A stretch of 64,000 nt of DNA from Azotimanducus sp965199815 (GCA_965199815.1 CBDATE010000024.1:186001-250000); one strand, 5' to 3'; numbered from the stretch's first letter, positions 21,681-30,837 are shown. Notes: a model not told the origin generated them from the letters alone. Translations and numbers: made by a program.

Positions 21681-22437
21681 TCAGCTTGTCGAAGCAATCT
21701 GGCGGACCACCTTGTCGCCGAACTTGCTCATTTGGTCGAGTCCACCGTCTCCCATGAAGAAAAACCCGGGCACCATGATGCGCTCAACGCCGAGGTTCGC
21801 CATGCGTTCGATTGCCGACAGTGGCTGCGCCATGTGGGCTCCGAAGAGCGCATTGACAGGAGTGCTGTCCGGGTCGCGCTGTGCGCTTTCGGCCGCATTT
21901 CGCAGGCGCTGAATGAGGCTGCCGAGGCGGTCGAGGTCATGCTCGCCGGGGAAGTAGCCGTCGGCGAGACGCACTGTACGCCGAATGGCCGCATCCGAGT
22001 CGCCCCCCCCCCCCCCCCCCCCCACCAGGATGGGAATATCACCATTCATCGGTCTGGGATTGCAGGTCACTCGCTCAAAGTCAACGAACTCGCCATGGAA
22101 CTCGACATGGAACTCGACATGTGGGCCTGACCAGAGTGCCTTCATGGCCGCGATGTATTCGTCGTTGCGCGCCCCCCGACGCGCCCAGGGTATGCCGAGC
22201 GCATCGAACTCCTCCTTGAGCCAGCCAACGCCGATACCAAGCTCGAGACATCCGCCGGACAGCTTGTCGAGTGTCGCCAGTTCCTTGGCGAGCACCAGCG
22301 GGTTGCGTTGCGGGACGATCAGTATGCAGGTGCCGAGACGCAGGTTTGGCGCGGCAGCGGCTGCAAAGGCCAGCCAGACAAGCGGGTCGGGGATGGAGGT
22401 ATCTGGCGTGGCGGGAATCTTGCCATCAGCCGAATAG
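21681..22437 (-). pseudogene. LLM-class (luciferase-like) oxidoreductase, 3' part, separated from its start by a repeat array
   Basis: C-terminal two-thirds of a luciferase-like F420/FMN-dependent oxidoreductase. YSADGKIPATPDTSIPDPLV continues into LRLGTCILIVPQRNPLVLAKELATLDKLSGG and LGIGVGWLKEEFDALG, all typical of the family. The matching N-terminus is at 23859-24011, beyond a 1421-bp hairpin element, so no continuous protein can be made. Further lesions are a 21-C run at 22003-22023 (seven consecutive Gly codons) and a 12-bp tandem duplication near 22094-22117 that doubles VEFH. The downstream reading frame remains open, so the insertion may be recent. Confidence 0.85.
22003..22023. repeat. 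Homopolymer of 21 C
   Basis: An uninterrupted run of 21 C on the + strand inside the broken oxidoreductase gene, read as poly-Gly on the minus strand. Tracts of this length are highly slippage-prone and could also be a sequencing length error. Confidence 0.9.
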
Positions 22438-23858
22438 GGAAACTCTGAATAACAGAGTTTCCCGTGCGGCACATGGATGTGCCGCCAGATTCAGTGCCGT
22501 AAGGCATTGAATCTGCGAGCAAATCAGCACATTTTTGCAGGAGAGCAAAAATGCACGGTGGAGCCGCCCGCAGGGGCGGGCACACGGAAGTGCCCGCTGA
22601 CATTTTTGCAGGAGAGCAAAAATGCACGGTGGAGCCGCCCGCAGGGGCGGGCACACGGAAGTGCCCGCTGACATTTTTGCAGGAGAGCAAAAATGCACGG
22701 TGGAGCCGCCCGCAGGGGCGGGCACACGGAAGTGCCCGCTGACATTTTTGCAGGAGAGCAAAAATGCACGGTGGAGCCGCCCGCAGGGGCGGGCACACGG
22801 AAGTGCCCGCTGACATTTTTGCAGGAGAGCAAAAATGCACGGTGGAGCCGCCCGCAGGGGCGGGCACACGGAAGTGCCCGCTGACATTTTTGCAGGAGAG
22901 CAAAAATGCACGGTGGAGCCGCCCGCAGGGGCGGGCACACGGAAGTGCCCGCTGACATTTTTGCAGGAGAGCAAAAATGCACAGCCGCCCGGGGCGGGCA
23001 CACGGAAGTGCCCGCTGACATTTTTGCAGGAGAGCAAAAATGCACGGTGGAGCCGCCCGCAGGGGCGGGCACACGGAAGTGCCCGCTGACATTTTTGCAG
23101 GAGAGCAAAAATGCACGGTGGAGCCGCCCGCAGGGGCGGGCACACGGAAGTGCCCGCTGACATTTTTGCAGGAGAGCAAAAATGCACGGTGGAGCCGCCC
23201 GCAGGGGCGGGCACACGGAAGTGCCCGCTGACATTTTTGCAGGAGAGCAAAAATGCACGGTGGAGCCGCCCGCAGGGGCGGGCACACGGAAGTGCCCGCT
23301 GACATTTTTGCAGGAGAGCAAAAATGCACGGTGGAGCCGCCCGCAGGGGCGGGCACACGGAAGTGCCCGCTGACATTTTTGCAGGAGAGCAAAAATGCAC
23401 GGTGGAGCCGCCCGCAGGGGCGGGCACACGGAAGTGCCCGCTGACATTTTTGCAGGAGAGCAAAAATGCACGGTGGAGCCGCCCGCAGGGGCGGGCACAC
23501 GGAAGTGCCCGCTGACATTTTTGCAGGAGAGCAAAAATGCACGGTGGAGCCGCCCGCAGGGGCGGGCACACGGAAGTGCCCGCTGACATTTTTGCAGGAG
23601 AGCAAAAATGCACGGTGGAGCCGCCCGCAGGGGCGGGCACACGGAAGTGCCCGCTGACATTTTTGCAGGAGAGCAAAAATGCACGGTGGAGCCGCCCGCA
23701 GGGGCGGGCACACGGAAGTGCCCGCTGACATTTTTGCAGGAGAGCAAAAATGCACGGTGGAGCCGCCCGCAGGGGCGGGCACACGGAAGTGCCCGCTGCA
23801 TCGCACTTCTGATTTGCGAATCTGCTCAAGTCCATGGATGGACTTGAGCAGAACATAC
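22438..23858 (-). mobile_element. MITE-like hairpin element with 18 copies of the 71-bp unit, inserted in an oxidoreductase gene
   Basis: The largest copy, 1421 bp, inverted. It begins at GGAAACTCTG (22438), runs through GGCACA/TGTGCC and GATTCAGTGCC/GGCATTGAATC hairpins, GCGAGCAAATCAG, the array at 22529-23798, CTGATTTGCGAATCTG, and the closing hairpin AAGTCCA/TGGACTT ending GAACATAC (23858). Flanking tetranucleotides are ATAG and CCAA, so no target duplication is visible here, unlike at three other copies. It splits the reading frame between the ESKYP and YSADG segments. Confidence 0.88.
22529..23798 (-). repeat. Tandem array of 18 near-identical 71-bp three-hairpin units
   Basis: Seventeen units of 71 bp and one of 63 bp (22955-23017, an 8-bp loss around its central hairpin) sum exactly to 1270 bp. 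On the minus strand each reads CAGCGGGCACTTCCG at its start and GCAAAAATGT at its end. Hairpin arms match the array at 12.4 kb while loop and linker bases differ. The copies look essentially identical, implying recent amplification or homogenisation. There are no unique spacers, so this is not CRISPR. Confidence 0.95.
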
Positions 23859-24011
23859 CCAAGGATACTTCGACTCGATCACGTCTGGGAGTATGACATG
23901 CTCGGCACCCCAGACCGACTCGAATCCAGCTTCTTCTGCGCGCTGGCACAGCGCCAGGGCCTCGTCGCCGCGGGCAGTCATGCTGCTGGCGAATGCGAGT
24001 GCAACTTTCAT
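23859..24011 (-). pseudogene. LLM-class oxidoreductase, 5' part
   Basis: Start of the gene broken by the 1421-bp element. ATG at 24011 is preceded by AAGGAGACATC, a strong ribosome-binding site. The encoded MKVALAFASSMTARGDEALA and AGFESVWGAEHVILPD are the family's conserved N-terminal strand and helix, breaking off at ESKYPW where element sequence begins. Read-through into the element meets a stop near 23826. See the 3' part at 21681-22437. Confidence 0.85.
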
Positions 24012-24022
24012 GATGTCTCCTT

Positions 24023-24048
24023 GGGTATGCTCTGATCGGAGCATACCC
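24023..24048. promoter_or_regulatory. 10-bp perfect inverted repeat upstream of the oxidoreductase start
   Basis: GGGTATGCTC at 24023-24032 and GAGCATACCC at 24039-24048, separated by TGATCG, lie just upstream of the Shine-Dalgarno of the broken gene. It could be an operator. It also resembles the element's left end (GTATGTTCTGATC versus GTATGCTCTGATC), so a solo element end is an alternative. Confidence 0.5.
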
Positions 24049-24065
24049 GGATGAGGTGGTTCAAG

Positions 24066-24215
24066 TCACTCCCGAACCCGCGCCTCGTCGATTGGCTCGC
24101 CCTCTATCGCCATCATGCGCGCAACATGGCGAGGAATCGCTTCGAGGTACAGTCGGCGACGCTCCTCCGCAGGCAGTTGGTTTCCCCGGGAACAAGGCAG
24201 ATTTTCAGTGTGCAC
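24066..24215 (-). other. Short open frame, possible 3' relic of an unknown gene
   Basis: A 49-codon minus-strand frame from a GTG at 24215, encoding the charged stretch LPAEERRRLYLEAIPRHVAR and ending IDEARVRE. The amino-acid composition looks protein-like and the frame is open a little further upstream, to about 24245, but there is no ATG or ribosome-binding site. It may be the tail of a deleted gene upstream of mreB. No family recognised. Confidence 0.25.
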
Positions 24216-24277
24216 AAATCGGGTATCAGTTGCTACACTTGGCGCTGCTTATTCGTCCCTTCCTGCATACCTCAAAG

Positions 24278-25336
24278 ATGTTTAATTTCTTGCGCGGATT
24301 CATGTCCTCGGACCTGTCGATTGACCTCGGCACGGCGAACACTCTCATTTACAAGCGCGGCGAAGGCATCGTCCTGAACGAGCCTTCTGTAGTGGCCATT
24401 GCTGATATGCAGGGGCAGAAAGTCGTGGTTTCCGTAGGCGCAGAAGCCAAGAAGATGATGGGCAAGACACCTCAAGGCCTGGAGGCTATCCGGCCTTTGA
24501 AGGATGGCGTGATTGCCGAGATCGGTGTTACCGAACATCTCCTCAAGGCCCTGATAGGTCGTGTCAACAAGCGCTCCATGCTGTTGCCGGGGCCAGGTCC
24601 TCGCGTACTTGTGTGTGTACCCTGCAAGGCGACCGAGGTCGAGCGACGCGCCATACGCGAATCCGTTTACACCGCTGGCGCACGTGAAGTGTTGCTGATC
24701 GAAGAGCCAATCGCCGCTGCGCTCGGTGCCGGACTCCCGCTTGATGAAGCGCATGGCAAGGTGGTCGTGGATATTGGCGGGGGCACAACCGAAATCGCTG
24801 TCATTTCTCTTGATGGCATCGTGTACTCGGAGACCCTGCGAGTTGGTGGCGATCACTTTGACCGCGCAATCGTGAATTTCCTGCGCGAAAAGTATCAGGT
24901 GCAAATTGGCGAAGCATCCGCCGAGGAAATCAAGTTCGAGCTTGGCACGGCCTGTGAACCCCAATCGAAAGAAGAAGTCCGGCGTATGGATGTGCGCGGC
25001 CTCAACATACCCAAGGGGCTCCCGGAGCGAATCATGATCACCTCGACAGATGTCTGGTCGGCGCTGCGAAGCGAACTCGGGCAGATCGTGCGCGCTGTCA
25101 AGCTGGCGCTCGAAAAATCCCCGCCCGAACTGGTGGCAGATATAGTTGACAGCGGTATTGTACTCACCGGTGGCGGTGCCCTTATTGCCAGAATCGATCA
25201 GCTTATTTCCAGTCATACATCCGTTCCTGCGGTGCTCGCTGACGATGCACTCACCTGCGTGGCGCGAGGTGGTGGAGTCGCGCTTGAACTCATGGATCAG
25301 GCCAGCCGCTGGCAGGTACTGACATCACCGGAATAA
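24278..25336 (+). CDS. mreB: Rod shape-determining protein MreB
   Basis: Bacterial actin homologue that polymerises under the inner membrane and guides lateral wall synthesis. The 352 residues include the N-terminal amphipathic MFNFLRGFMSSDLSIDLGTANT with phosphate-1 motif, the phosphate-2 segment VVDIGGGTTEIAVISL near residue 165, and GIVLTGGGALI near 290. A longer open frame exists upstream but homology begins at the ATG at 24278. It leads the mreB-mreC-mreD cluster, so the organism is presumably rod-shaped. Confidence 0.97.
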   Translation: MFNFLRGFMSSDLSIDLGTANTLIYKRGEGIVLNEPSVVAIADMQGQKVVVSVGAEAKKMMGKTPQGLEAIRPLKDGVIAEIGVTEHLLKALIGRVNKRSMLLPGPGPRVLVCVPCKATEVERRAIRESVYTAGAREVLLIEEPIAAALGAGLPLDEAHGKVVVDIGGGTTEIAVISLDGIVYSETLRVGGDHFDRAIVNFLREKYQVQIGEASAEEIKFELGTACEPQSKEEVRRMDVRGLNIPKGLPERIMITSTDVWSALRSELGQIVRAVKLALEKSPPELVADIVDSGIVLTGGGALIARIDQLISSHTSVPAVLADDALTCVARGGGVALELMDQASRWQVLTSPE

Positions 25337-25382
25337 CATCCACAATCATCCACCGGACGGGGATCAGATACCACACCAGCTG

Positions 25383-26228
25383 TTGCAGGGGTTCGCTCGC
25401 AACATGAACCTCAGACCGCCAACAGCCAAGAGGCGGCGCAGGGGCATGCTTGCGCTCAGCCTGGCATCCCTGATCCTGCTGTTCGTGGATGCCACGAGCG
25501 GTGTGCTGGCATCCACACGTGTTGTCCTCTCCACCTTGCTGAGTCCGCTTGAATATGCTTCCGGGGTGGTGAGATCCCTTGATGACTATATTGATGCCCT
25601 GCTGCTTTCACCGGGTGCACAGCTCGCCGAGCGGCGTGCGCTCAATCGCGAGATTGTCTCGCTGCGCGCACGTATAAGCGAGCTCGAGATCGTGAGAATC
25701 GAGAATGATCGCCTGAGGAGCCTGCTCGGCGGGATGCAGCGACATGAGCGCAATGTCGTGGTTGCTGATGTAGTTGCGCTCAGTGCCGGGCCCGGCGGCA
25801 GTCTGGTTACCATCAATGTTGGTGAGGTGCATTCAGTCAGTGTTGGCGATCCGGTAGTTGACAGCAATGGTCTCTGTGGTCAAATCGTGAGCACCGGGCT
25901 GACCACGGCGCAGGTGCTGGTGGTGACTGACCCCTCGCACAGCGTCCCTGTAGTCATCGAACGCACCGGGGCGCAGGGCATAGTGTCCGGTCGTGGCACT
26001 GACGGATTTGTCGAGCTCGAGGGCGTTGCCGAAATCGCTGACGTACAGGTCGGGGATGTGATGGTGACCTCCGGTCTCGGAGGACGCTTTCCATACGGGT
26101 ATCCCGTGGCGGAAGTGGTTTCATTTGTGCTCGACGAAGCGCGGCTCGGCATGAAAGTGTACGCGGAACCGTTGGCTGATCCGGTCATCAGTCGCCATCT
26201 CATCGTGCTGCGCAGTCAGGACGGGTAA
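25383..26228 (+). CDS. mreC: Rod shape-determining protein MreC
   Basis: Periplasmic scaffold of the elongasome, anchored by one N-terminal membrane helix. Of 281 residues, about 20-40 form the helix (LALSLASLILLFVDATSGVL), then a coiled coil (residues 80-115, LNREIVSLRARISELEIVRI) and the two beta-barrel domains with VSVGDPVVDSNGLCGQIV and VTDPSHSVPVVIERTG. A TTG start at 25383 gives the listed frame; ATG at 25404 is an alternative that would trim seven residues. It sits 46 bases after mreB. Confidence 0.93.
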   Translation: MQGFARNMNLRPPTAKRRRRGMLALSLASLILLFVDATSGVLASTRVVLSTLLSPLEYASGVVRSLDDYIDALLLSPGAQLAERRALNREIVSLRARISELEIVRIENDRLRSLLGGMQRHERNVVVADVVALSAGPGGSLVTINVGEVHSVSVGDPVVDSNGLCGQIVSTGLTTAQVLVVTDPSHSVPVVIERTGAQGIVSGRGTDGFVELEGVAEIADVQVGDVMVTSGLGGRFPYGYPVAEVVSFVLDEARLGMKVYAEPLADPVISRHLIVLRSQDG

Positions 26229-26273
26229 TGACAGACGCACAAGTCGGAATATCAACTCGAGAGAAGAATTGAA

Positions 26274-26780
26274 GTGCAGCAAGACGAAGGCATACTGGTT
26301 CATTTCGGCTGCTCGATGCTCGCCGGGCTGTTCCTCTGTGTGCTGGCTGCACCCATTTTCGTCTCACCCGTTGGCTACGCTGCCTGGCTGCGCGTGGAAT
26401 GGATTCCCCTGCTGCTGTTCTTCTGGGCACCACGGCGACCGAACCTGTGCCCGCTGTGGGTGCCCTGGGTGTGCGGGTTGCTACTCGATGTGTTGCGAGG
26501 AGATCCGCTCGGACTCAATGCATTGTGTTTTCTCGCTCTTTTTGCGATCTTGTCAGCGCGAGAAGCCTGGTTTCGCTCGCTGTCGATGCTCGAACAGTGC
26601 ATCGCCCTGTTTCTGTTGCTGCTCATCTATACCAGCGTCACGCTCGTTGTGCTGTTGATGGTCGGACGCGGCCTCGCATATTGGTGGCTGGCAATCCTGC
26701 CTGTGACCATCACCTCGCTGTTGTGGCCCGTTGCAAGCGTTGTTCTCGAACGTGTACATGCGAGGGCGGTCAATGTCTGA
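26274..26780 (+). CDS. mreD: Rod shape-determining protein MreD
   Basis: Polytopic inner-membrane partner of MreC, 168 residues with about five hydrophobic segments (for example MLAGLFLCVLAAPIFV, CIALFLLLLIYTSVTLVVLL). The GTG start at 26274 follows a GAGAGAAG ribosome-binding site. LPLLWVPWVCGLLLDVLRGDPLG-like wording of the family is present as PLWVPWVCGLLLDVL then RGDPLGLNAL. It overlaps the start of yhdP by 8 bases. Confidence 0.9.
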   Translation: MQQDEGILVHFGCSMLAGLFLCVLAAPIFVSPVGYAAWLRVEWIPLLLFFWAPRRPNLCPLWVPWVCGLLLDVLRGDPLGLNALCFLALFAILSAREAWFRSLSMLEQCIALFLLLLIYTSVTLVVLLMVGRGLAYWWLAILPVTITSLLWPVASVVLERVHARAVNV

Positions 26781-29700
26781 GCAATCAGACGAGCCGAACG
26801 CCGTACAGGCGCCGCATCGCTCGTCCGGGCGCGTGTACGCCGTGCTCGGGAAGCTCCTTGGCAGTCGTCTCGCCGCCTGCCTGGCCTGGGCGTTGCTGTC
26901 CGTGGCTCTGTTCGCAATTGGCTTGCGTTCTTCCATGATGCTCGTGCCTCTGTTTCAGCCGCAGGTGAGTGACTGGCTGCAGCAACATCTGGATGCCCGG
27001 ATCTCCGGCCTGCGCGGGAGTTGGCGCGGCATCACGCCTGAGCTTCATATCGAATCCATGCTGTTCGAGCACGGATCGATTCACCATATCCGCGTACAAC
27101 TCGATCTTGTCCGCAGTCTGTTCACGCGCACTCCGAAGATTCATGGCCTCGCGTTCGAGAACGCCGAAGTGCACTTCCCGTCCGATTTCAATCTGCCCGA
27201 GTTTCTCTCGAGCCCGCAAGGCGACATGAATCTGACCGTCATGATGAGCGATGCGGTATCGCTCGCGGGCAATGTCGTCATGCGCGTTGCCGATCATGCG
27301 GATGCGCTCAACCTGCGCTGGGTGTTGCAGTCGGGAAGGGCGCACCTGGGTCAGGTACACATCACGTCACAGAGCGACGCTCGGGCTGATGGCGGAAACG
27401 AAGGCTTGTTCATTGGCTATGACCTGGATCGGGGTCTGCTCAATCGGCACCTTGAAGGTGCCATCTGGGCGCATGGGAAACTCCGCATCCCGCAAGTCTT
27501 TGCCGCTGTGCTCGGCGTGTCGGGCCATATCGCGGCGCTCGATACCGAGATCAGGCTCACTGACGGTCGTGTATCGGCACTCGCTGAAGTGACAGCGCGT
27601 CACCTGCGGCTTGGCAGCTATGTGCTCGAACGAGCCGAGGTGCTCGCCACCGGCAAGGGGACGCATCAGCTCGTGGAAGGTGCTCTGCAGGCAGCGCAGC
27701 TGGAAAGCGCTTCCGCCGTCCTCGATCTGGCGGGTGCGCGTTTCAGCTACGAGCAATTCGAGCGCTGGCGCTTCAGCCTTCCCGATCAGCAGATTGGGCA
27801 ACTTGCCGGTTTTGTGCTCGCCGCCGCGCAAGACCGGGAGGCTGTCCTCGCGCGCTGGTGCAGGCGCTTCGCGCCCTCGGGATACATGTCGCTGATTACT
27901 GGCGAGAAGGTTCGTGGCAGGCCGCTGGTCGTCAGCGCGAAAATTGAAGACCTCGCGACGGTCTCGTGGATGGGCAGCCCGGCGCTCGGGCAGGTGGACT
28001 CGCAACTGGTATTTGCTTCCGGTGCGGCGAGACTGCTGCTTGATACGGCCAATCCGGTCATGGAAGTGGACAGATTGTTTGATCAGCCGCTGGTTGGTGC
28101 GCGAACGCGCGGGGAAATCTGGCTGAGATTCCTGCCGGGATACGTGGGTATGCGGGGTGCTGATCTCGCCGTGCGCCTTCCGGAGGGTGGCCAGATAACC
28201 GGCGATTTCAATTACTCCGCTCCGGCTGACCCGGTTGAACGGCAGATTTCGGGCAGGTTGGAAGCCGCGGGTGTTGCCGCCACCGATTCGCTTGCGTGGC
28301 TGCCCAAACGCCTGAGCGAACGCATGAAGCGCTGGCTGCGCGAGGGAGTGTCTGGCGGCGTATTGGCGCGCAGTGAGTTGATATTGAGTGGCTATCTGCG
28401 ACGCCAGCCGCCGTTACCGACCCTGCAGATGGAAATGTGGTTCGATTTGGTTGATGGAACCTTCACCTATCACCCCGAATGGCCGACCGCGCGCGCTCTG
28501 TCGGGGCGTGTGGAACTGAGAGACGCGCAGCTGACCGGCCGCTTCGAGCACTTCGAGATGCTCGCGGCATCGATTGCCAACTTCCGGTTTCAGTTGCCTC
28601 TGGGTGCAACTCACGTCAACCTCAGTGACAGTGGGCAGATGCCTGCGGGCGTGTTTCTGGAGCTCTTGCGCAGTACGCCACTCGCTGGCATCCTGCCCGG
28701 CCTGGATGTGCTTGCTGCCGAGGGCACACTTGGGTACGCCATGAGCACCCGCATGCCGCTCGTTTTTCACCCGGCGGAACTTGATTTGGCGCTTGATCTG
28801 GACCTTCAGGGAGTGGATATGCGCTTGTCGGAAGATGCATGGCGAGGACGCGCATCGAATCAAACTCCCGTGATTGCGGGCAGAGCGCTCACCGGTGCGC
28901 TCGCCTACCGATTTCCCGGATACCTTGTCAGTGAAGGTATCAAGGGCAAGTTCATGGGACATGACGCTCTCCTGACCCTGTACACAGACGAGGTGTCGGT
29001 CGAGGCTGGCGAGGCCGGAGTGCACAGCGATAGCGAGCAGCGAATCGCGGCAGTCCTCGATTCCAGTCTGGATGTCGAGTTGCTGCAAGAAATGTTCGCG
29101 GCAGATTTGCCCGTATCCGGCACCTCGGACTACATCGCGCGTATCGAGTTTGACCCCTCGGGACGGGCACCGCCTCAGGCACGGGTTGAATCCGAATTGC
29201 TCGGAGTACACCTTGCTCTGCCGGGGGATCTTGGCAAGCGTACCGATCAGTCTGCCCCCCTGTGCGTTGATGTCTGGTTTGATGAGGGCATCGCTGCGGG
29301 CGAGACGCACATTGCACTTGACAAACGGGCGCAGGCAGCGCTCGCCTGGCAGGCCGGGAACGCTGCGCCAATGCGTGTCGGTGGCACCCTTGTCCTCGGA
29401 GATCAGCAATGGATGGATACTCGGCGTGAGGCATGTGCGGACGCACGACGCACCGATACCTGGCTCGATCAGGAGCATGGCAGGATGCTTGCCCCCTTCG
29501 CTGCCGACTCTGATTCCGATCAGGGAATCGAGGTCCGCGGGCGTTTGTCCGAACTCTCGCTGACAAGTTTGCAGGAGATGGACGCTGCATCGGGTGGGCG
29601 CTCCCGGGCGCAGGTCAGGCTGAATGATTTCAGGATTGATCGATTGCGGGTTGGTGGCTTCTCGCTTGATGATGTGTCGATTGGAGGCCGTATTGACGAG

Positions 29701-30834
29701 CAGCGGATGGAACTCGACCTGTTCGGTGAGCATGTCGAGGGGCATTGGCACCTCGCAGGAGCGGGTCCGGGAGAGTTGTATCTCGCGCGACTGCACTTTC
29801 AGCCCGAGCCTGCCGAGTTGTCGGCATCCTCCGGGCCTGACGAGCTGCCCGAAATCGACGAGCCGTCCGCAACCGGCGAGGAAGACCTCGCGGGCATCCT
29901 CGGCAATGTCGATCTTGCTTCCCTGCCCGAGATGGATTTCACTGTGGAATCGCTCAAGTTCGCGGCAGAGGAGTACGGCACCTGGAGCCTGGGGCTGCGC
30001 CAAATCAGGGATGGCATCAAGCTGATCAATCTACAGGCCGAGTCCCGCGGACTGTCCATCCGTGCCCGAGATGATCTCCTGTGGCAGCAACTGGCCGATG
30101 GTTCATATCAGACGCATTTCGTTGGTGAACTGGTGACGGACGACATGGCCCATGCCATGAGTGAGTGGGGATTTGTGCCGAGCATAGAGGCGGAGCGCGC
30201 GCAACTGAACGCCGACTTGCGCTGGGCGGGGGTGCCCTGGCAGCCACAGTTGGCGCTGCTTGATGGCGACATGGATATCAGCATTCGTCGTGGTCGCTTC
30301 CGTGACCTTGATGTGGGTGCCGGCCTCAAGCTGGTAAGCCTGCTTGATTTCAATGCGTTCATCCGTCGCCTGACCCTGGATTTTTCCGATGTGTTTGGTG
30401 AGGGGGTAGCGTTTGATGATGTCCAGGCCAGGAGTCGCTTCAAGGATGGGCATATGCAGATACTGACACCGACGAAAATCGACGGAAATGGCGGGCGATT
30501 CGAGATCAATGGCGACGTGAATCTCGAGACCCAGGAGCTTGATGTGCAACTGAAAGCGACACTCAAGATCAGTCGCAGTCTTCCCTGGCTCGCGACCTAT
30601 ATGGCGTTGCTCGGCAACCCGATCACCGGTCTTTCGGTGGTGGTGGCCGAGCGGGTGCTGCGCGACCGGTTGGAAGATGTGAGCACGGCTCGTTACCATG
30701 TCACCGGCACGATCTCGGAGCCGGAATTTTCGCTGCGGGAAGTGGAGGACCCCGAGCCATTGCCGCAGGAAATACCTGCGCCGGATTCCGCTGCTCCCGC
30801 ACAGGACATCTCACAGGAGACATCACAGGAATAG
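26773..30834 (+). CDS. yhdP: YhdP family AsmA-like envelope protein
   Basis: A very large (1353-residue) protein with a cytoplasmic N-terminus, one membrane helix (about residues 35-60, AACLAWALLSVALFAIGLRS) and a long periplasmic repeat-beta structure. YhdP, TamB and YdbH are AsmA-like proteins proposed to bridge inner and outer membrane for phospholipid transport. The C-terminal block LRWAGVPWQPQLALLDGDMD and VRDRLEDVSTARYHVTG-type ending (here RVLRDRLEDVSTARYHVTG) fit the family. An acidic, Pro-rich C-terminal tail follows. It lies between mreD and tldD as in enterics, except that maf and rng are absent. Confidence 0.92.
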   Translation: MSEQSDEPNAVQAPHRSSGRVYAVLGKLLGSRLAACLAWALLSVALFAIGLRSSMMLVPLFQPQVSDWLQQHLDARISGLRGSWRGITPELHIESMLFEHGSIHHIRVQLDLVRSLFTRTPKIHGLAFENAEVHFPSDFNLPEFLSSPQGDMNLTVMMSDAVSLAGNVVMRVADHADALNLRWVLQSGRAHLGQVHITSQSDARADGGNEGLFIGYDLDRGLLNRHLEGAIWAHGKLRIPQVFAAVLGVSGHIAALDTEIRLTDGRVSALAEVTARHLRLGSYVLERAEVLATGKGTHQLVEGALQAAQLESASAVLDLAGARFSYEQFERWRFSLPDQQIGQLAGFVLAAAQDREAVLARWCRRFAPSGYMSLITGEKVRGRPLVVSAKIEDLATVSWMGSPALGQVDSQLVFASGAARLLLDTANPVMEVDRLFDQPLVGARTRGEIWLRFLPGYVGMRGADLAVRLPEGGQITGDFNYSAPADPVERQISGRLEAAGVAATDSLAWLPKRLSERMKRWLREGVSGGVLARSELILSGYLRRQPPLPTLQMEMWFDLVDGTFTYHPEWPTARALSGRVELRDAQLTGRFEHFEMLAASIANFRFQLPLGATHVNLSDSGQMPAGVFLELLRSTPLAGILPGLDVLAAEGTLGYAMSTRMPLVFHPAELDLALDLDLQGVDMRLSEDAWRGRASNQTPVIAGRALTGALAYRFPGYLVSEGIKGKFMGHDALLTLYTDEVSVEAGEAGVHSDSEQRIAAVLDSSLDVELLQEMFAADLPVSGTSDYIARIEFDPSGRAPPQARVESELLGVHLALPGDLGKRTDQSAPLCVDVWFDEGIAAGETHIALDKRAQAALAWQAGNAAPMRVGGTLVLGDQQWMDTRREACADARRTDTWLDQEHGRMLAPFAADSDSDQGIEVRGRLSELSLTSLQEMDAASGGRSRAQVRLNDFRIDRLRVGGFSLDDVSIGGRIDEQRMELDLFGEHVEGHWHLAGAGPGELYLARLHFQPEPAELSASSGPDELPEIDEPSATGEEDLAGILGNVDLASLPEMDFTVESLKFAAEEYGTWSLGLRQIRDGIKLINLQAESRGLSIRARDDLLWQQLADGSYQTHFVGELVTDDMAHAMSEWGFVPSIEAERAQLNADLRWAGVPWQPQLALLDGDMDISIRRGRFRDLDVGAGLKLVSLLDFNAFIRRLTLDFSDVFGEGVAFDDVQARSRFKDGHMQILTPTKIDGNGGRFEINGDVNLETQELDVQLKATLKISRSLPWLATYMALLGNPITGLSVVVAERVLRDRLEDVSTARYHVTGTISEPEFSLREVEDPEPLPQEIPAPDSAAPAQDISQETSQE

Positions 30835-30837
30835 CAC

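Noticed and set aside
22438..23858. Intein or self-splicing intron inside the oxidoreductase
   Set aside because: No intein motifs, no group I or II core, and no open frame joins the two halves; the same sequence occurs at intergenic sites.
22319..23949. Three long minus-strand open frames (425 to 507 codons) running through the 71-bp array
   Set aside because: They exist because the 71-bp unit lacks stops in these frames; all three registers read equally well, codons follow hairpin symmetry, and one merely continues into the broken oxidoreductase out of frame.
28414..30003. Long minus-strand frame opposite yhdP
   Set aside because: Shadow frame in high-GC sequence with no ribosome-binding site or recognisable domain.
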